DNA from: a virus | IMG/VR virus record: IMGVR_UViG_3300025872_000040 | Location: 53,823-117,822 of that record | Direction: 5' to 3' (one strand) | Length of the DNA stretch: 64,000 nt | Shown here: positions 47,424 through 54,016 of the stretch, piece after piece | Numbering within the stretch: position 1 is the stretch's first letter | Layout of the letters: each line of letters opens with the position of its first letter | Position numbers and translations under genes: made by a program | The notes under the pieces: generated by a model | Databases searched by the model: none | What the model saw: only the letters and a program-made list of their open reading frames with translations | Told to the model about the DNA's origin: nothing

Positions 47424-47870
47424 ATGAAGATCGAAATGTCGTTCGCGGACTTCTCCGCTGGTGTCTCCTCTGTCGGCCGTGCCTTCGAGCAGTCCAAGGC
47501 CATCTTCTACGTCAAGTGCCCCAAGGGTGGCAAGGTTGAGCTCAACCTGCACTCCGGCACCTTCACCGTAGGCTCCGGCTGCAAGCTCCGCGAGGTCATC
47601 ACCGCGGCTGTCGAGAAGTCTGGCTTCAAGATCGCCAAGCGCGCCAAGGGTTGGACCGTGGTCTCGGCCGACGGCTACGACCAGGGAGACCTGCTCGCTC
47701 ACTTCTGCGCCCTCTACAAGGTCGTCGAGGGTGCGGTCGCCGCTTCCTCGGCCAAGGCCACCAAGGCCAAGGCAGTCGCCAAGGGCAAGCTCGAGCTCTC
47801 AGACATGCTGAACTCGGCCCTCGGCGGCAAGACTAAGTCGACGAAGTCAGTCAGCCGCAAGGCTGCCTGA
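47424..47870 (+). CDS. Unknown early protein, 148 aa
   Basis: A 148-residue protein. The first ~100 residues look compact (FSAGVSSVGRAFEQ, KVELNLHSGTFTVGSGCKLREVI) and the rest is an Ala/Lys-rich tail (AKATKAKAVAKGK, KSTKSVSRK) of the histone-like type, suggesting nucleic-acid contact. GC-rich optimal codons suggest high expression. Not recognised. Confidence 0.6.
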   Translation: MKIEMSFADFSAGVSSVGRAFEQSKAIFYVKCPKGGKVELNLHSGTFTVGSGCKLREVITAAVEKSGFKIAKRAKGWTVVSADGYDQGDLLAHFCALYKVVEGAVAASSAKATKAKAVAKGKLELSDMLNSALGGKTKSTKSVSRKAA

Positions 47871-48121
47871 TGACCCTCTTTCGCGGAGTGCCGTCAGACG
47901 GCCCGTGTCATACCGCCAACTGCCAGCTGTGGGAGGTCTTCGTTGACCAGATCAAGAAGCGAACCGGCCGAGAGCCGTCCCACGGCTGGACAGAGGCGGA
48001 AGTCGTCCAGTGGCTCGACCTCGAGGGAGATCAAGTCCTTCACGGGGATGACCGAGGGCGGAGCCAACCGAATAGCGCGCTTCTACCAGCAGATGGGGAA
48101 GCGAGTGCTCGCGCGGCCTGA
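47870..48121 (+). CDS. Unknown protein, 5' part of a possibly frameshifted gene
   Basis: An 83-residue frame overlapping the previous stop (TGATG). Up to about residue 52 (WTEAEVVQWLDLEG) it reads as a normal protein; after that it becomes Gly/Asp/Arg/Ser-rich and out-of-frame-like. The +1 frame from about 48020 to 48167 reads as a sensible C-terminus. One full gene of ~100 aa may be interrupted here by a sequencing error, mutation or programmed +1 shift. Confidence 0.5.
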   Translation: MTLFRGVPSDGPCHTANCQLWEVFVDQIKKRTGREPSHGWTEAEVVQWLDLEGDQVLHGDDRGRSQPNSALLPADGEASARAA

Positions 48122-48167
48122 GTACAACCCAGAGACCACTCTCTGGGAGTTCGAGGTGGAGTGGTGA
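48048..48167 (+). CDS. 3' part in the +1 frame, or separate 39-aa gene
   Basis: From ATG 48048 (CGGGG upstream) this frame gives 39 residues, TEGGANRIARFYQQMGKRV...ETTLWEFEVEW, with well-formed amphipathic and beta-like segments. Either the true end of the gene started at 47870 or a separate small overlapping gene. Confidence 0.45.
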   Translation: MTEGGANRIARFYQQMGKRVLARPEYNPETTLWEFEVEW

Positions 48168-48168
48168 G

Positions 48169-48339
48169 ATGTTCGTCTTCAAGGCGTCTCTCACCGTCCT
48201 ACTGCTGATCTTCGTCCTGAGGCAGGCTCGAGAGCTGGCCATCGGGCCGGTAGAGGTCAGACTGATTCTTCGCTACGTCTCGATCGCTCTGTGGGCAGTG
48301 TTCGGCCTGCTGCTGGTGATCGGCGTCTGGACCGCATGA
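48169..48339 (+). CDS. Small membrane protein, 56 aa
   Basis: A 56-residue frame with two hydrophobic segments (SLTVLLLIFVL and ALWAVFGLLLVIGVW) separated by a charged loop. Starts just after the preceding stop, with GAGG-rich sequence upstream. Function unknown; could be a holin-like or envelope-acting protein but no evidence beyond topology. Confidence 0.55.
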   Translation: MFVFKASLTVLLLIFVLRQARELAIGPVEVRLILRYVSIALWAVFGLLLVIGVWTA

Positions 48340-48347
48340 GGTAACAA

Positions 48348-48695
48348 ATGAGACTCGCCAAGACACTCGCCTGCGTCGCATCCCTAGGACTGGGCGGCTG
48401 CGTAGTCGCCGCGGTGCCAGATCCATACGTCGGCCCGGTGGTCACCGGCGCGTACGTGTCGCCCGTCCCTCAAGTGACAGTCGTCGGTGGTGGCTACTAC
48501 CCGCCCGTCGCCCCTGTCGTATACGGCGCCTGGAGAGGACCGTACTACGGCGGTGGCTACTGGGGAGGGGGAGGCTACTATGGCCCTCGTCCTGGATGGG
48601 GTCCTCGTCCCTACGGTCCTCCCGGCCCTCCAGGGCCTCGTCCAGGCCCCAGACCGGCCCCTAGACCTGGTCCAGGGCCATATCAAGGCCGCTAA
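48348..48695 (+). CDS. Proline/glycine-rich lipoprotein
   Basis: A 115-residue protein with a lipoprotein signal peptide: Lys5, hydrophobic LACVASLGL, lipobox LGGC with Cys at residue 18. The rest is Pro/Gly/Tyr-rich (GGGYWGGGGYY, repeated GPRP), like rhizobial surface lipoproteins. Likely exported and lipid-anchored in the host envelope during infection. Resembles host genes in composition. Confidence 0.7.
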   Translation: MRLAKTLACVASLGLGGCVVAAVPDPYVGPVVTGAYVSPVPQVTVVGGGYYPPVAPVVYGAWRGPYYGGGYWGGGGYYGPRPGWGPRPYGPPGPPGPRPGPRPAPRPGPGPYQGR

Positions 48696-48735
48696 GCCAT
48701 TGACTTTCCTTATGAAAAAAACTTAAAAATAGTGG

Positions 48736-48764
48736 TTGACATTATTTCTTAAATAGACTACTAT
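48736..48764 (+). promoter_or_regulatory. Early promoter
   Basis: A-tract, GTGG, TTGACA, 17-base spacer TTATTTCTT..., TACTAT, then the shared leader AAGAATATAAGGAATG. Confidence 0.85.
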
Positions 48765-48795
48765 AAGAATATAAGGAATGGATAGGAAAAACGAC

Positions 48796-49068
48796 ATGGC
48801 TACCGACTTCAACGAGCTCCTCAAGTTCATCGCCCAAGATGCCAACACCGACCAGATCAAGCAGATCGTCAACGCGGTCAACTTCCGCCGCGACATCTTG
48901 AACCGCCAGAACAAGTTCATGTTCAAGGTCGGCCAGAAGGTCTGCTTCACGAAGCGCGACGGAGTAGTAGAGACCGGCATGGTCCAGAAAGTCGCCATCA
49001 AGAAAGCTCAGGTCAAGGTCGGCAACACGCTGTGGACCGTTCCCTTCAACATGCTCAAGGCTGCTTAA
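48796..49068 (+). CDS. Small SH3/KOW-like phage protein
   Basis: A 90-residue protein from ATG 48796; an in-frame ATG at 48778 adds six residues and has the better AAGGA spacing, so either start is possible. N-terminal helix (DFNELLKFIAQDAN), then KFMFKVGQKVCFTKRDGVVETGMVQKVAIKKAQVKVG, a small SH3-like barrel pattern common in phages. Role unknown; perhaps RNA or protein binding. Confidence 0.65.
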   Translation: MATDFNELLKFIAQDANTDQIKQIVNAVNFRRDILNRQNKFMFKVGQKVCFTKRDGVVETGMVQKVAIKKAQVKVGNTLWTVPFNMLKAA

Positions 49069-49070
49069 TC

Positions 49071-49271
49071 ATGACGAACGAAGAGATTGCACGTAACATC
49101 CGCTACAAGTTGTTCGCTGACCGCGACTCTATCAAAGAAGCCGTCGACTACGCGTTCGAGGTCTTCCGCAGGCTCGGTCCGGACGGTGAGATCGCCGCGA
49201 CCACCGCTATGATGGTCGTCCTGAACACGCTCTCGAACAAGATCCTCGAGAACGAGGGTGTAAAATCGTGA
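49071..49271 (+). CDS. Unknown helical protein, 66 aa
   Basis: A 66-residue helical protein starting two bases after the previous stop (start at ATG 49071; the longer frame is a shadow of the upstream gene). EEIARNIRYKLFADRDSIKEAVDYAFEV. Not recognised. Followed by short GTGACACTTT repeats. Confidence 0.55.
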   Translation: MTNEEIARNIRYKLFADRDSIKEAVDYAFEVFRRLGPDGEIAATTAMMVVLNTLSNKILENEGVKS

Positions 49272-49306
49272 CACTTTATGTGACACTTTGTGTGACACGG
49301 CGTGTC
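49268..49306. repeat. Operator-like direct repeats and palindrome
   Basis: Two copies of GTGACACTTTRTG followed by GACACGGCGTGTC, a 5-bp palindrome, lying just before the A-tract of the next promoter. Looks like a protein binding site. Confidence 0.5.
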
Positions 49307-49319
49307 TGAGAAAAAGTGG

Positions 49320-49348
49320 TTGACATTATTTCTCAGATGGTCTACTAT
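49320..49348 (+). promoter_or_regulatory. Early promoter for the DUF932 gene
   Basis: A-tract, GTGG, TTGACA, 17-base spacer TTATTTCTC..., TACTAT. 40 bases before ATG. Confidence 0.85.
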
Positions 49349-49388
49349 AACATAGTAAGCTGACAAACCAACTCAAGGATTCTATATC

Positions 49389-50360
49389 ATGGCTCATATG
49401 ATTGAGATGATCAACGGCAAGGCGCAGATGGCGTACGCCGGTGATACGCCCTGGCACGGCCTCGGCACTCGCGTTCCTAACGACCTCACTCCGGTCCAGA
49501 TGCTCGAGGCTGCTGGTCTTAACTGGTCCGTCGAGCCGGTCGAGTCGTACATCAAGCACAACGGCACCGAGATCCCGACCGGCATGAAGTCTCTGGTCCG
49601 CTCTCTCGACTCCAAAGTCCTTACCAACATCGGTGAGAACTGGGAACCCGTGCAGAACGTCGAGGCCTTCGAGTTCTTCAACGACTTCGTCATGGCTGGC
49701 GACATGGAGATGCACACCGCTGGCTCGCTTCGCGACGGTCAGATCGTCTGGGCTCTCGCCAAGGTGAAGGAGTCGTTCTCTCTCGCCACCAAGAAGGGCG
49801 AGGACGTCGTCGAGTCGTACCTCTTGTTCTCCAATCCGCACAAGTACGGCTTCGCCCTCGACGTGCGCTTCACACCGATCCGTGTCGTGTGCAACAACAC
49901 GCTGACTCTCTCCCTGCAGGCCAAGGGCGACAACATGGTGCGCCTCAACCACCGTCGCAAGTTCAACGCTGACGAGGTCAAGGAGACTCTCGGCATCGCC
50001 AAAGACAAGCTGGCTGCCTACAAGGAGATGGCTCAGTTCCTCTCGACCAAGCGCTACACCAAGGACAATCTGGTCGAGTACTTCTCCGGACTGTTCCCGA
50101 AGCACAACGTCGAGTCGGTCAAGGAGGTCAAGGACCTGTCGCGCAACGCGGTCCGCGCCATCGAGGTTCTCGACACTCAGCCCGGCGCCGAGATGGGCGA
50201 GGGTACGTGGTGGCAGGCATACAACGCGGTCACCTACCTAGCCGACCACGAGCTCGGTCGCAGCGCCGACTCGCGTCTCACCTCGGCCTGGTACGGCACC
50301 AACCGCAACCTCAAGATGCGCGCCCTTGACACGGCGGTAGAAATGGCGGAGGCGGCTTGA
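49389..50360 (+). CDS. DUF932 phage/plasmid-like protein
   Basis: A 323-residue member of the DUF932 (phage/plasmid-like, TIGR03299-type) family: N-terminal GDTPWHGLGTRVP, LTNIGENWEPVQNVEAFEFFND, VDVRFTPIRVVCNNTLT-type core and a helical C-terminal domain. Widespread on phages and plasmids; function unknown, with possible roles in replication or recombination. Host-like GC-rich codons and a strong early promoter suggest high early expression. Confidence 0.85.
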   Translation: MAHMIEMINGKAQMAYAGDTPWHGLGTRVPNDLTPVQMLEAAGLNWSVEPVESYIKHNGTEIPTGMKSLVRSLDSKVLTNIGENWEPVQNVEAFEFFNDFVMAGDMEMHTAGSLRDGQIVWALAKVKESFSLATKKGEDVVESYLLFSNPHKYGFALDVRFTPIRVVCNNTLTLSLQAKGDNMVRLNHRRKFNADEVKETLGIAKDKLAAYKEMAQFLSTKRYTKDNLVEYFSGLFPKHNVESVKEVKDLSRNAVRAIEVLDTQPGAEMGEGTWWQAYNAVTYLADHELGRSADSRLTSAWYGTNRNLKMRALDTAVEMAEAA

Positions 50361-50390
50361 GCCGCTTCCCCTCTCACGGGAGTCACTGAA

Positions 50391-50561
50391 ATGATGGTGT
50401 TCATAGTCATGGTCGACAAGAAGAACGGTGCGACCGAGGTCAACGGCGTCTTCTCTGATCATAAGAAAGCGTACGAGTGGGTTGACTCGCTCAAGGGTCG
50501 TCAAGGCGTCGTCGACGTGTGGGTCACTCGACGCCTGGTCGAGGACTTCAAAGTTGTCTGA
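50391..50561 (+). CDS. Small unknown protein, 56 aa
   Basis: A 56-residue frame, FIVMVDKKNGATEVNGVFSDHKKAYEWVDSL, beta-alpha pattern. An ACGGGAG lies upstream. Small single-domain proteins of this pattern are common in phages. Overlaps the next TTG-start gene by eight bases. Confidence 0.55.
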   Translation: MMVFIVMVDKKNGATEVNGVFSDHKKAYEWVDSLKGRQGVVDVWVTRRLVEDFKVV

Positions 50562-50751
50562 CAACACCAACAAGTTTCTCGACGCTGTAGAGAAGATGAT
50601 CGACGCGCAGGATGACATGTGGCATGAAGAACAGCACTGTAACTACCGAGAAGTTGAGCGTATCCGCGACGAGGTCTATAAGCCGGCCCGAGAAGCAGCG
50701 CGCTGGTACTTCAGGCAAGCGATCCGGGAGATCGTTAAAGAAAGCCAATAG
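50554..50751 (+). CDS. Unknown helical protein, 65 aa, TTG start
   Basis: Start is probably TTG 50554, with GAGGA nine bases upstream; the alternative ATG at 50598 would remove the N-terminal helix. All-helical, acidic then basic (KMIDAQDDMWHEEQHCNYREVERIRDEV). No recognised family. Confidence 0.5.
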   Translation: MSDNTNKFLDAVEKMIDAQDDMWHEEQHCNYREVERIRDEVYKPAREAARWYFRQAIREIVKESQ

Positions 50752-50806
50752 ACACGTAGTCCTAGAGTACAACCAGGCTCCAACCGACAACGGTGAGCTG
50801 GCAAAG

Positions 50807-51061
50807 ATGCTATACGACACTATGGATCACTACCACTACCTCGTCTGCCCCCATAAGACCGACGAGGAGAGGGAGTACATGAACTCTCAGACTATCTTCG
50901 GAATCATCGACCTGGCCAAGACCGAGAACGAGCTTTTCGGCCACTCCTACAGAGCCTTCATCATCAACAAGATCAACTTCTACCGAAAGATGATTGAGTT
51001 CAACCACGTCGACGACCATACCGTCGGCTACAACCCCACCAAGACGAGGTGGATGAAGTGA
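50807..51061 (+). CDS. Unknown protein, 84 aa
   Basis: From ATG 50807 (GGTGAG upstream), an 84-residue protein rich in His/Tyr/Asp (DTMDHYHYLVCPHKTDEEREYMN). The frame is open further upstream without a good start. Not recognised. Its stop overlaps a GTG start (GTGA). Confidence 0.5.
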   Translation: MLYDTMDHYHYLVCPHKTDEEREYMNSQTIFGIIDLAKTENELFGHSYRAFIINKINFYRKMIEFNHVDDHTVGYNPTKTRWMK

Positions 51062-51228
51062 CTCAGTCTTTCGAGGAGAGGAACCGAAAGGTCCTCAAGA
51101 AGGTCGGCTATTTCAATATCAAAAAGAAAAGAGACCAGGAGAAGGCGAAGGAATCAGTTGACAATTTTTACAGGTCTGTGTATGGTATAAATACAAGTGG
51201 AGCTAAGAAAAATGCAGCGTCCTGGTAA
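51058..51228 (+). CDS. Possible small basic protein, GTG start
   Basis: A 56-residue Lys/Arg-rich frame from GTG 51058 overlapping the previous stop. The start lacks a strong ribosome site and the 3' half contains the next promoter, so this is tentative. Confidence 0.35.
   Translation: MTQSFEERNRKVLKKVGYFNIKKKRDQEKAKESVDNFYRSVYGINTSGAKKNAASW
51158..51186 (+). promoter_or_regulatory. Promoter, with adjacent TATAAATA box
   Basis: TTGACA, 17 bases, TATGGT; TATAAATA follows at 51186-51193, so the gene at 51212 could be driven both early and late. Confidence 0.6.
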
Positions 51229-51430
51229 GGTACATAAGGCCGGTCTGGCAGACGGCACACGGTTTGACATTCGGGTTCTTCTGTCCTATCTGCACGACGC
51301 CACAAAGGCTCTGGAATCCGCCGGTGATTCGGAAGCAGCGTTTCGCTTCGAGATGCTGTACGACTATCTCAAGAATCACTACAACCCATCGAAACCTCTG
51401 AGGTTTGAAAACAAACATTTGGGGCTATAA
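51212..51430 (+). CDS. Unknown protein, 72 aa
   Basis: A 72-residue helical protein from ATG 51212 (GTGGAG upstream; the GTG at 51197 is less likely). FDIRVLLSYLHDATKALESAGD, then YDYLKNHYNPSKP. Not recognised. Stop overlaps the next start (TAATG). Confidence 0.55.
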   Translation: MQRPGKVHKAGLADGTRFDIRVLLSYLHDATKALESAGDSEAAFRFEMLYDYLKNHYNPSKPLRFENKHLGL

Positions 51431-51534
51431 TGGTATACGTAGCGACTGAAGAAGGCGTACTAGTTGCGCTGGTCATCGGATCCCTAGCCGGTATCTTGGC
51501 TGGGTTCGTCTTATCTCACATCACCTATAGATAA
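51430..51534 (+). CDS. Tiny membrane protein, 34 aa
   Basis: A 34-residue frame coupled to the previous stop. After VATEEG comes one transmembrane helix (VLVALVIGSLAGILAGFVL). Precedes the transglycosylase-like lipoprotein gene, so an envelope or lysis role is possible. Confidence 0.5.
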   Translation: MVYVATEEGVLVALVIGSLAGILAGFVLSHITYR

Positions 51535-51573
51535 GATCTACACCCTCAGAGGTTTTCCTGGAAAGGAAGACTA

Positions 51574-52017
51574 ATGCGTAAACTCTTGCACATTTTTCCG
51601 GCTCTGCTTATAGCCGGGTGCACGACCACCGCCGACTTGGACATGTCAGCGTCAGCAAAGGACCGAGTGGTCTATGAGCTGGTTACCAAGAAGGCAGAGG
51701 AAAACAACGTCCCAGTGAAGCTCGCTCACGCGGTCATTCGCCTGGAGTCTAACTACAACCCAAAGACGCGCGGCCGCCAGGGTGAGATTGGACTGGGACA
51801 GATCAAGTGTCAGACCGCTAGGGGTGTCGGCTTCTCAGGAAACTGTGCCAAGCTCTACGACCCGGAGACCAACTTGACTTACTCTATGCGATACCTTAGG
51901 GAGGCTCTTAACCGAGCCGGGAACAACGAGTGCCACGCCGCCACGCTCTACAACGCGGGGCTCGGTGCTCGAATGAAGTCGTCTGCGTACTGCAGAAAAG
52001 TAATGGCTCAGCTCTGA
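51574..52017 (+). CDS. Lytic-transglycosylase-like lipoprotein
   Basis: A 147-residue exported SLT-domain protein. Lipoprotein signal with lipobox LIAGC (Cys16). Catalytic Glu in IRLESNYNP near residue 61, GEIGLGQIK near 72, and the C-terminal YNAGLGARM block: typical of soluble lytic transglycosylase / lysozyme-like fold of rhizobia. Lipid-anchored in the outer membrane it would cut peptidoglycan from the periplasm. GGAAAGGAAG ribosome site. Probably of host origin. Confidence 0.82.
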   Translation: MRKLLHIFPALLIAGCTTTADLDMSASAKDRVVYELVTKKAEENNVPVKLAHAVIRLESNYNPKTRGRQGEIGLGQIKCQTARGVGFSGNCAKLYDPETNLTYSMRYLREALNRAGNNECHAATLYNAGLGARMKSSAYCRKVMAQL

Positions 52018-52025
52018 GCCAAGAC

Positions 52026-52117
52026 GGGGGTGGGTGTTGGTACACAGGGAGACCTTATAAGTCTTTCAGCGCCCGATTAGCGTTCTCGACTCGGTTCGAA
52101 TCCGGGCACCCCTACCA
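52026..52117 (+). tRNA. Class II-like tRNA with apparent TAT anticodon, identity unclear
   Basis: Acceptor GGGGGTG/CACCCCT (one GU), encoded CCA, T arm CTCGG-TTCGAAT-CCGGG, anticodon stem GAGAC/GTCTT with loop CTTATAA (anticodon TAT), and a variable arm of about 24 bases as in Leu/Ser/Tyr tRNAs. The D arm is a 4-bp stem with a loop of only TGGT. Either an unusual Ile/Leu-type tRNA or a decayed gene. Confidence 0.6.
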
Positions 52118-52140
52118 ATTCACTGTAAGGAGAATATGAA

Positions 52141-52653
52141 ATGCGTAACACAATCATTGCAATCGCTACTTTAATCGCTGGCTCGGCAGTCGCCGCAGAC
52201 CTTCCGTCTCGCTCGGCACCGCCTGCTCCAGTCGTTCAGGCTCCGGTCTCGTGGTACGTCGGTCTCAACGGCGGCACCATCGCCGGCAACTCCGGCACTG
52301 TCGGTGTCAACGGCGGCCTTCAGTACGGACAGTACGTTCGCGTAGAAGGCGCTTATGACTACGCTAACACCGGTGGTGGAAACCTTCTCGGTCAGAACAC
52401 CAACCTGCTGACTGGAAACTTCATCGTTCAGTATCCGGTCGACCAGTTCAAGGTTACGCCGTACGCTCTCGCCGGTGCTGGCTACCGCTGGTCGTCGGTC
52501 AAGAACGAGCCAATCTACAACGTCGGCGGCGGCGTCCGCTACGGCCTTACCAGCAACGTCGACCTCGACGCTCGCTATCGCTACGTGTCGTCGACTTCTG
52601 ACTCGACTCGTAACGCCAGCGTCTACACCCTCGGCGTGAACTACAAGTTCTAA
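52141..52653 (+). CDS. Outer-membrane beta-barrel protein (Omp25/RopB-like)
   Basis: A 170-residue exported protein. Signal peptide (RNTIIAIATLIAGSAVA, cut before AADLP), then a Pro-rich linker, and eight alternating strands ending YTLGVNYKF with a C-terminal Phe, as needed for barrel insertion. The AADLPSRSAPP start is a hallmark of rhizobial Omp25/RopB-type surface proteins. Host-derived; in the infected cell it could alter phage receptors or membrane. Flanked by tRNAs; AAGGAG site. Confidence 0.82.
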   Translation: MRNTIIAIATLIAGSAVAADLPSRSAPPAPVVQAPVSWYVGLNGGTIAGNSGTVGVNGGLQYGQYVRVEGAYDYANTGGGNLLGQNTNLLTGNFIVQYPVDQFKVTPYALAGAGYRWSSVKNEPIYNVGGGVRYGLTSNVDLDARYRYVSSTSDSTRNASVYTLGVNYKF

Positions 52654-52660
52654 TCGAATA

Positions 52661-52738
52661 GGTCCCTTAGCTCAGCTGGACTAGAGCAACAGCCTTCTAA
52701 GCTGTGGGTCGGTGGTTCGAATCCACCAGGGATCGCCA
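52661..52738 (+). tRNA. tRNA-Arg (TCT)
   Basis: Acceptor GGTCCCT/AGGGATC, G73, CCA encoded; anticodon stem ACAGC/GCTGT with loop CTTCTAA. Reads AGA. Confidence 0.93.
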
Positions 52739-52763
52739 ATATATAGACCAGGAGGAATTTGAT

Positions 52764-52976
52764 ATGTCTTTTGATCATCTCATGGTCGAGCTCGGCTCGC
52801 GATACAAGTACAAGAACATCTTTCTCGTCTTAGACGAGCTGCAGCAGTTCATCAAGGAGGAGGGATACAAGTGCTCCCTCCTCCGTCCGTCTGACTACCA
52901 CATCGACGTGGACGAGAACAGAGTAAGCGTGCTCATCAATACTAAGGATGAGATAACCGGATTCATGTTAGGATAG
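52764..52976 (+). CDS. Unknown protein, 70 aa
   Basis: A 70-residue protein from ATG 52764 with strong AGGAGG. Helix-strand pattern (FDHLMVELGSRYKYKNIFLVLDELQQFI, then YHIDVDENRVSVLINTKDEI). Contains a 10-bp perfect inverted repeat in its coding sequence. Two-gene unit with the Dps gene three bases later. Not recognised. Confidence 0.6.
   Translation: MSFDHLMVELGSRYKYKNIFLVLDELQQFIKEEGYKCSLLRPSDYHIDVDENRVSVLINTKDEITGFMLG
52856..52884 (+). other. 10-bp intragenic hairpin before the Dps gene
   Basis: GGAGGAGGGA (52856-52865) / TCCCTCCTCC (52875-52884), 9-base loop, within the 70-aa gene and ~100 bases before the Dps start. The left arm is SD-like, so it could pair with ribosomes or be masked. 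Confidence 0.5.
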
Positions 52977-52979
52977 AGA

Positions 52980-53420
52980 ATGGATCAACTAGTCGAAGAC
53001 ATGAAGAGGCTGCTGGCCACTACCTTTTCTTTCTACCTCAAGGCCCATAACTTTCACTGGAACGTAGAAGGTCAGAACTTTCTTGATCTTCACGAGTTCT
53101 TTAAGGACATCTACGAGCAGGTGCACGGCGACGTTGACGCCATCGCTGAGGAGACTCGCGCGCTAGGATCGTATGTCCCTGGATCGTACTCACGATTCTC
53201 GGAGCTGACGGTGATTAACGATGAGACGTCAATCCCTGCGGCTTACGCGATGGTGGCTAAGCTGGCCTCTGACAACACGACTCTGATGGCCATGCAGAAG
53301 AAGGCATACGCCTCGGCTGAGGCTGTCGGCGAGATGGGTCTGTCGAACTTCCTGCAGGACCTGTACGACAAGCATAAGAAGATGCAGTGGATGCTCACCT
53401 CCCTCAATAAGGGAGAGTGA
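52980..53420 (+). CDS. Dps-like DNA-protection/ferritin protein
   Basis: A 146-residue ferritin-like four-helix protein of the Dps family. Ferroxidase signature KAHNFHWNVEGQNFLDLHEFF (His/His) followed by DVDAIAEETRALG with the acidic ligands. Dps dodecamers store iron and shield DNA from oxidants. E. coli Dps is 167 aa; here the N-terminal DNA-binding tail is short. Probably protects phage DNA from Fenton chemistry, or counters host oxidative defence. Three bases after the previous gene. Confidence 0.88.
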   Translation: MDQLVEDMKRLLATTFSFYLKAHNFHWNVEGQNFLDLHEFFKDIYEQVHGDVDAIAEETRALGSYVPGSYSRFSELTVINDETSIPAAYAMVAKLASDNTTLMAMQKKAYASAEAVGEMGLSNFLQDLYDKHKKMQWMLTSLNKGE

Positions 53421-53427
53421 GCTAGTT

Positions 53428-53519
53428 GGTGGGGTGGCCGAGAGGCTGAAGGCAGCGGTTTGCTAAATCGCCGTACCTGGAAACGGGTACCGTGGGTTCG
53501 AATCCCACTCCCACCGCCA
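53428..53519 (+). tRNA. tRNA-Ser (GCT)
   Basis: Class II with long variable arm; GGTGGGG/TCCCACC acceptor, G73, CCA encoded; loop TTGCTAA. Reads AGC/AGU. Confidence 0.93.
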
Positions 53520-53521
53520 GT

Positions 53522-53529
53522 TATAAATA
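53522..53529 (+). promoter_or_regulatory. Late-promoter-like box before initiator tRNA
   Basis: Exact TATAAATA four bases before the tRNA start; spacing is too short for a normal transcript 5' end, so it may be chance. Confidence 0.3.
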
Positions 53530-53532
53530 TAG

Positions 53533-53606
53533 CGCGGGATAGAGAAACGGTAACTCGGCAGGCTCATTACCTGCAGATGATGGTTCAACTCCATCTCCCG
53601 CAACCA
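53533..53606 (+). tRNA. Initiator tRNA-fMet (CAT)
   Basis: CGCGGGA at the 5' end and TCCCGCA-ACCA at the 3' end give the C1:A72 mismatch diagnostic of bacterial initiator tRNA. Anticodon loop CTCATTA, stem GCAGG/CCTGC (two of the three initiator GC pairs). Confidence 0.85.
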
Positions 53607-53608
53607 GG

Positions 53609-53682
53609 ATCGGTGAAGTGTTACGGTAGCACAGCGGTCTCCAAAACCGCGGGCGTAGGTTCGACTCCTACCACCGGTGCCA
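53609..53682 (+). tRNA. tRNA-Trp (CCA)
   Basis: Acceptor ATCGGTG/CACCGGT, G73, CCA encoded; loop CTCCAAA. Confidence 0.92.
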
Positions 53683-53688
53683 TTCTTA

Positions 53689-53958
53689 TCAGTCGCGCGA
53701 CGGCCAGAGTCCGTTGATGCAGATGATGAACGATGGCTCTCCGTTCTCGTAGCCGTAGTACTTGTTACCATGAGCGTCAGTCTTCCTCAAGTCAGGAAGC
53801 TTGAAGTTATGGACGCCATCTCCGCCGTAGTTATTTCCTAGCAGCGCGAACAGCGCTTGATTGTGGGAGATGTCTAAGGTTTGACCGGCGCAGAAGGCCC
53901 ACTCTCTCGGTGGGAAGTTGCCGGCGAACATTCTAATTTCTGCTAAGTAGCCTTCCAT
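53689..53958 (-). CDS. Phage tail-collar / microcystin-dependent-like protein
   Basis: An 89-residue minus-strand protein (second ATG chosen, five bases after GGAGAG). GYLAEIRMFAGNFPPREWAFCAGQTLDISHNQALFALLGNNYGGDG is the tail collar/Mdp fold, used at the tips of phage fibres, followed by FKLPDLR. It is a single collar domain, shorter than usual (~170 aa), and lies isolated among plus-strand tRNAs, so it may be a fibre-associated gene moved here or a remnant. Confidence 0.8.
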   Translation of the reverse strand: MEGYLAEIRMFAGNFPPREWAFCAGQTLDISHNQALFALLGNNYGGDGVHNFKLPDLRKTDAHGNKYYGYENGEPSFIICINGLWPSRD

Positions 53959-54016
53959 CATATCTCTCCATGATGTTGGTGTGGGTGAACACAGTATTTA
54001 TCACGTGAGAGTAGTC

